From an uncultured Oscillospiraceae bacterium (GTDB taxonomy: Bacteria > Bacillota > Clostridia > Oscillospirales > Acutalibacteraceae): DNA of 24,495 nt. The notes below the pieces were generated by a model that made no database searches, had not been told where the DNA came from, and saw nothing but the letters and a program-made list of their open reading frames with translations. Below, piece by piece: positions 20,978 through 24,495 of the stretch; the first letter of the stretch is position 1; every line of letters begins with the position of its first letter. The stretch covers positions 1 to 24,495 of the forward strand of contig CABVAD010000001.1 in assembly GCA_902496265.1 (NCBI GenBank). Reading direction: 5' to 3'. The position numbers and the translations under genes were made by a program.

Positions 20978-22288
20978 TTACTTATTTATTCCCAAAATCG
21001 CGTCCACAAGCTCATAGCCGTCGTTATTAACGGGGGTTATTTTAACTCCCAAACGCTTTGACAGCTCGTCTAACGTTACGCTGTCGAGGAACATATCCCC
21101 CTCGGCGCGAAGCATAACCGAGGGAATTAACAGCTCTTCGCCTAAATTTTCACCCTTCAGCTGTTCCTCAATATCGGTCGCCGTAACCAGTCCCGAAACA
21201 TTGATTTTGCCGCCGAAAAAGTTATTTTTAACCGCGAAAACCCGTGGGCTTAAAAGCGGATTTTTTTCAGCACATTTGTCGGCTATCATTTTGATAAGCG
21301 GATACGCCGCCTCGCCGCTTGCGAGCGAGACCCTGCGTTCTTCTTTGGAAGTATATTCACATTCTTCAAGCGCCTGTAAAGCCTCGCTACGCAAAAGCGA
21401 CCAAAGTCCCACACCGTTTTCAAGCTGTAAAAAGTCGCCGTAATAGTCGGCTTCGGGGATTTCCCGCTCGGCTAAGAGATAAAACTCGTCCGCGCCGTAA
21501 ATCCTGCGCTGACCGTATTGGCGGAGGCAGATATCCCCGTATTTATCGATAATGTCAAGCACCGCGCCCGCCGTTTGCTTGTTAAACGGCTCAATCTGCG
21601 CGAGTCCCTCGCGGTAGGCGGTAAGCCCGACGGGTACCGCGGCGATACACTCGGCGTTTTCAAGCCGACTTAAATCATTAAGCGTTCTTTCAAGCTCCGC
21701 GCCGTCGTTATATCCGGGGCAGAGCACCAGCTGGCAGTTAAGCTTTATCCCCGCGCTGTTAAAGCGCTCTATTATTTCAAGAACCTTGCCCGCGTTTTTG
21801 TTCGCCATCATTTTAACCCTGAGCTCAGGGTTAGTGGTATGCACCGAAATATTTATAGGACTTATGTGCATTTTAATAATGCGCTCAACCTCGTGCTCGG
21901 TGATGTTGGTAAGCGTGATATAATTTCCGAAAAGGAAGGAAAGGCGGGAATCGTCGTCCTTAAAATAAAGACTCTCCCGAAGACCCTTAGGTAACTGGTC
22001 GATAAAGCAGAAAACGCATTTGTTGCGGCAGGAGTGCTTTTTATCCATCAGATAGGTCTCAAACAGGAGACCCAATTCCTCGTACTCGTCCTTTTTAATC
22101 TTAGCGGTTCTTGTTTTTCCGGAGGAATCGATAAATTCTACGGTCAGGCGCTCATTATCCTGATAAAAACGGTAGTCGAGGACATCAACAATCTCATTGC
22201 CGTCAATGGATATAAGCGTATCTCCGCATCTTATTCCCGCTTTGTAGGCGGGACTGCCTTTTTCCACAGATTTTATTATTACCGACAT
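20978..22288 (-). CDS. DUF512 family radical SAM protein with N-terminal PDZ-like domain
   Basis: A 436-residue protein with a PDZ-like N-terminus (about residues 1-60: VEKGSPAYKAGIRCGDTLISIDG), a radical SAM core with the cluster motif CRNKCVFC (Cys87, Cys91, Cys94), and a C-terminal DUF512 domain (about 220-430). The spacing CxxxCxxC is the classical one for binding the [4Fe-4S] cluster that cleaves S-adenosylmethionine. The reaction and substrate are not known. Its steady position directly before der in Clostridia hints at a role in ribosome or RNA modification, but this is inference. GGGGTGAAAAT provides the ribosome site. I see no sharp promoter in the 110-bp gap upstream. Confidence 0.9.
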   Translation of the reverse strand: MSVIIKSVEKGSPAYKAGIRCGDTLISIDGNEIVDVLDYRFYQDNERLTVEFIDSSGKTRTAKIKKDEYEELGLLFETYLMDKKHSCRNKCVFCFIDQLPKGLRESLYFKDDDSRLSFLFGNYITLTNITEHEVERIIKMHISPINISVHTTNPELRVKMMANKNAGKVLEIIERFNSAGIKLNCQLVLCPGYNDGAELERTLNDLSRLENAECIAAVPVGLTAYREGLAQIEPFNKQTAGAVLDIIDKYGDICLRQYGQRRIYGADEFYLLAEREIPEADYYGDFLQLENGVGLWSLLRSEALQALEECEYTSKEERRVSLASGEAAYPLIKMIADKCAEKNPLLSPRVFAVKNNFFGGKINVSGLVTATDIEEQLKGENLGEELLIPSVMLRAEGDMFLDSVTLDELSKRLGVKITPVNNDGYELVDAILGINK

Positions 22289-22325
22289 ATTTTCACCCCT
22301 TTTTACAACAGAGATAAATTTAAAA

Positions 22326-22346
22326 ATAGTCTAGCGTCTGGCGTCT
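22326..22346. repeat. Short heptamer repeat array (AGACGCC type)
   Basis: On the minus strand, directly after the T-run of the rpmF terminator, three 7-mers follow each other: AGACGCC, AGACGCT, AGACTAT. The period and AGA start match the array at 9689-9712 although the remaining bases differ. Confidence 0.6.
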
Positions 22347-22379
22347 AAAAAAGCAGAGGAGGAAACCTTCCCCCTCTGC
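22347..22379 (-). terminator. Terminator after rpmF
   Basis: On the minus strand, a 12-bp stem (22368-22379 with 22353-22364, one internal G-T pair) with a 3-nt loop is followed by TTTTTT (22347-22352). It should partly or fully separate the DUF177-rpmF unit from the DUF512-der-plsY-gpsA genes. Confidence 0.88.
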
Positions 22380-22407
22380 CCCTTTTTACGAAGACCGTTC
22401 GGCAAAA

Positions 22408-22590
22408 TTATTCGCCGACCTTTACTACCTCGCGTCCATCGTAATGGCCGCAGGCAGAGCAAAGTCTGTGCGGACGCTTATATTCACCGCAGTTAGAGCA
22501 TCTTACGAGTGTCGGAGCGGTAAGCTTCCAAAGGTTGTTTCTTCTCTTGTCACGTCTTGCTTTAGAGGTTTTTCTCTTTGGTACTGCCAT
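22408..22590 (-). CDS. rpmF: 50S ribosomal protein L32, zinc-ribbon form
   Basis: A 60-residue L32 with the typical start MAVPKRKTSKARRDKRR. A zinc ribbon is formed by CSNC (Cys31, Cys34) and CSAC (Cys44, Cys47), so it is the zinc-binding form. ATG 22590 is chosen over an in-frame GTG three codons upstream because AAGGAGG lies 8 nt before the ATG and the family starts with MAVP. It follows the DUF177 gene after 35 bp, a classic pairing. Confidence 0.97.
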   Translation of the reverse strand: MAVPKRKTSKARRDKRRNNLWKLTAPTLVRCSNCGEYKRPHRLCSACGHYDGREVVKVGE

Positions 22591-22625
22591 TTTCAGCACC
22601 TCCTTAAAATAATAAAAATGTGATT

Positions 22626-23123
22626 TTAGTTATTTAACAGCTCGGCGAGCGCCGAAAGCCTCGGATCAATCTCTTTCTCGGGACAGTCGCACCTGCCCTC
22701 ATTGAGATTTTTGCCGCATTTTACGCATATTCCCTTGCAGTCGTCCTTGCACAAATGCTTCATAGGAAGACTTACGATAACCTCGGAATAAACCAGCTCG
22801 TTAAGGTCGAGCTTCATATCGGGAGTAAGCAGGATACTTTCGCTTTCCTCCCCCTCGATAGACGGGGCTAATGATTTTTGTATATGCAGGGTATGCTTTT
22901 TCGCGGTGTAAGCGCCGCAACGGTCGCACGGAGCCTCGAACACATAAGTAATAACAGCGTCAAGCTCCACAAGGCTTGCTTTGTTGGTAACCGAGCCCTT
23001 GATTTCCGCGGGCTTTTTGAGCGGATAATCGCCCGAAAAATCAACCTTGCTCATATCCAACGAATACTCAATCGGTAAAGAAGAATTTTCATTGACAAAA
23101 ATTCGCTTTAAATCAATAATCAT
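22626..23123 (-). CDS. yceD: DUF177 / YceD family protein (23S rRNA accumulation)
   Basis: A 165-residue DUF177 protein. Members are needed for normal 23S rRNA accumulation in E. coli (YceD) and plants, and are usually encoded directly before rpmF, as here. The N-terminal half is beta-rich (PLKKPAEIKGSVTNKASLVELD). The middle holds CDRCG (about residues 74-78), and the end shows a Cys-rich CKDDCKGICVKCGKNLNEGRCDC block (about 125-147) that probably binds zinc, as in most Firmicute members. GAGGTGG lies 4 nt before the ATG. Transcription starts at the perfect promoter just upstream. Confidence 0.93.
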   Translation of the reverse strand: MIIDLKRIFVNENSSLPIEYSLDMSKVDFSGDYPLKKPAEIKGSVTNKASLVELDAVITYVFEAPCDRCGAYTAKKHTLHIQKSLAPSIEGEESESILLTPDMKLDLNELVYSEVIVSLPMKHLCKDDCKGICVKCGKNLNEGRCDCPEKEIDPRLSALAELLNN

Positions 23124-23150
23124 ACTTCCACCTCTATCGTCACAAAGACT

Positions 23151-23179
23151 ATTATATCGTTATCTTGCCTCTTTGTCAA
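23151..23179 (-). promoter_or_regulatory. Perfect consensus promoter of the DUF177-rpmF operon
   Basis: On the minus strand, TTGACA (23174-23179), 17-bp spacer, TATAAT (23151-23156): a 12/12 match, fitting a highly expressed ribosomal-protein unit. Start near 23144, about 20 nt before the ATG. Confidence 0.88.
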
Positions 23180-23282
23180 GATTTTATTTAATAAATTTCC
23201 GCCGCGCCGAATAAAGCTTTTTTAATAAATAATTAAAGACCGACCTGAATAAAATATTAAAAGAACAGGAGTGTGGGAAAAT

Positions 23283-24116
23283 ATGAATTATATAAACTGT
23301 AAGGACGTAAGCCTGCCCGCGGATATGAGGAAGGCGATAGAATTTTGGGCGCGGAACACCGTGGGACATATCGAAACCCTTCTAAAGCTTAAGGGTCCGA
23401 CCGCCGCTGTAATGCAGCCTTATTTTTCGGAAGAGCTTGAATCCCTGCTTAAAAGCTTTAAAAAAGCGAGCGCCCTCTACGGCGGAAAGGACGCTTGCAG
23501 ACTGCCGGTAAAGCCCCAGCTTATGTTCGCTGAAAACCGAAGACTCATAAATTTGCTTGAAAGAATGAAGTTTGAGGGCTTCGGCGGCTATCCCTACCTA
23601 CAGCAGACAATTTTTCACTACATTTACGAGCAGAGGTACATAAACGCAATTTTCGGAGTCCCTAACGAAACACGGGGGCTGATTACGATGCGTTTTTCGC
23701 CGATGGGAAGCTATCCGCTCGTATGCATATACAATCAGATGTATTTTTGGAGCGTAATAGGCGCAATGCACCCCTCGCTTATGATGGGCAACGAGAGGTT
23801 TTACCGCTCCGCCTCGCTTCGCACAAGGGAGTACCTGACCGAAATTACAAACCGCTTTAATTCGGTCTGCTTCAGTCTCGGCAGTCTCAAAAAGCCGCCG
23901 ACAAGTGCGGAGCTTCAAAAGGTTTTCTGCGTGTTCTGCTCGCTTAATTCTGAATTTCTCCGCTTTTTAATGCTTATTAAGGCAGGCGGCGGTGGAGTGT
24001 ACGCGGCGGGCGCGCCGACCGATATGCCGCAAAGCTTTTATAAATCCCTTGACCATATTATAGGCGAGCACACCCTCGTAAAGGAGCTTGCCGAGACCAT
24101 GGGGGAACGGTTTTGA
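23283..24116 (+). CDS. Uncharacterised protein, DUF2935-like
   Basis: A 277-residue protein I cannot name firmly. It is mostly helical, without a signal peptide or clear membrane span. Two segments look like an internal repeat: IEFWARNTVGHIETLLKL near the N-terminus and MYFWSVIGAMHPSLMMG near residue 155. Each has FW followed six to seven residues later by His, which recalls the DUF2935 family of Bacilli and Clostridia (FW-x(5-7)-EH repeats, possibly metal-binding). The middle holds an aromatic-rich FGGYPYLQQTIFHYIYEQRY stretch. ATG 23283 is 11 nt after AGGAG. A GTG at 23271 is in frame but overlaps that ribosome site. It is divergent from the DUF177 operon; no sharp promoter is seen. The function is unknown. 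Confidence 0.6.
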   Translation: MNYINCKDVSLPADMRKAIEFWARNTVGHIETLLKLKGPTAAVMQPYFSEELESLLKSFKKASALYGGKDACRLPVKPQLMFAENRRLINLLERMKFEGFGGYPYLQQTIFHYIYEQRYINAIFGVPNETRGLITMRFSPMGSYPLVCIYNQMYFWSVIGAMHPSLMMGNERFYRSASLRTREYLTEITNRFNSVCFSLGSLKKPPTSAELQKVFCVFCSLNSEFLRFLMLIKAGGGGVYAAGAPTDMPQSFYKSLDHIIGEHTLVKELAETMGERF

Positions 24117-24162
24117 AGGAATGATACATATTAAACGGCAGTAAGAGAAAAGAGCGCAAATA

Positions 24163-24495
24163 TTATGAGTTCTTTGGCTTGCAAACATCTACCCAAGCAA
24201 TAAATCCGGAATACTTTTCAAGCTCAGCTATCGTGAGCTCAATTGCGCTGTTTGAACTGCCGCAGGCCGGAAATACCGTTTCAAATCGCTTCAGCGATTC
24301 ATCCAGATAGACCTTTACTCCGTCGTTTACCGCAAACGGGCAAACTCCGCCTACATTATGGCCTATAAGCTCGGCTACCTCATCGAATTTGAGCATAATT
24401 GCTTTCACGCCGAACTGTGCTTTGTATTTTGAATTGTCGATTTTAACATCTCCCGCGGTTACAATAAGTATGCAATCGTCCTTGAGTTTAAAAGA
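24163..24495 (-). CDS. YbaK/EbsC-type aminoacyl-tRNA deacylase, partial (5' end beyond window)
   Basis: The frame stays open from the stop at 24163 to the right edge of the window, giving the C-terminal 110 residues. The visible part has CILIVTAGDVKIDNSKYKAQ, then IGHNVGGVCPFAV, YLDESLKRFETVFPACGSS and IELTIAELEKYS. These are the well-known motifs of the YbaK/ProX editing domain, including the substrate-pocket GxxxGGxxPF-type loop and the PACGS end. Such free-standing proteins remove mischarged amino acids from tRNA, for example Cys or Ala from tRNA-Pro. GTG 24408 is an internal codon, not the start. It converges on the DUF2935-like gene with 46 bp between and no terminator seen. Confidence 0.92.
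   Translation of the reverse strand, partial: SFKLKDDCILIVTAGDVKIDNSKYKAQFGVKAIMLKFDEVAELIGHNVGGVCPFAVNDGVKVYLDESLKRFETVFPACGSSNSAIELTIAELEKYSGFIAWVDVCKPKNS

Noticed and set aside
22591..22599. GTG start of rpmF at 22599
   Set aside because: The GTG overlaps the AAGGAGGTG ribosome site itself; ATG 22590 matches the family start.

Overview
The window looks like chromosomal DNA from a Gram-positive Clostridia-type bacterium, most likely an Oscillospiraceae/Ruminococcaceae relative. This is inferred from several things: near-consensus sigma-A promoters with 17-bp spacers, strong AGGAGG ribosome binding sites, GTG and TTG starts, the two-FeoA/FeoB/Cys-rich-peptide iron cluster, the zinc-binding (CxxC) form of L28, and the gene order DUF177-rpmF-DUF512-der-plsY-gpsA. 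I see no prophage, insertion sequence, CRISPR array, tRNA or rRNA. Almost all the DNA is coding.

Left part (1-5600). On the minus strand, a zinc-type ABC transporter operon (binding lipoprotein, ATPase, permease) ends in a directly abutting gene for a hypoxanthine-DNA glycosylase and a terminator. Its promoter is nearly perfect and carries a palindrome over the start point. Back to back with it lies the most notable locus of the window, a compact putative type I toxin-antitoxin module at about 3114-3411. It has a 28-residue membrane peptide of the TxpA/BsrG/'holin-like toxin' kind, a leader hairpin that covers its Shine-Dalgarno sequence, a bidirectional terminator, and a convergent antisense RNA with a perfect TTGACA-N17-TATAAT promoter. 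A degenerate CPBP-family membrane protein follows, converging on a CapA-like protein that is co-transcribed with a DUF554 membrane protein.

Iron region (6300-9660). A plus-strand operon encodes FeoA, FeoA, FeoB (with a long extracytoplasmic insertion) and a 58-residue FeoB-associated Cys-rich membrane peptide. Four copies of the palindrome GTTAGC-N4-GCTAAC lie upstream of and inside it, so a metal-dependent repressor probably controls it.

Middle (9690-18003). galT and an AEC-type permease share a promoter flanked by an inverted repeat. rpmB (L28) is an independent unit with its own promoter, leader palindrome and terminator. Then comes a tightly packed operon: HAD phosphatase, MFS transporter, dCMP deaminase, Tex, EamA transporter. 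It ends at a strong bidirectional terminator.

Right part (18019-24495). A minus-strand housekeeping stretch runs DUF177 protein, rpmF (L32), DUF512 radical SAM protein, der, plsY, gpsA. It covers ribosome assembly and glycerophospholipid synthesis. Upstream and divergent is an uncharacterised DUF2935-like protein, and the window ends inside a YbaK-type aminoacyl-tRNA deacylase gene. No gene-free stretch exceeds 300 bases. The longest is 6299-6541, which holds the iron and DUF554 promoters and operators.
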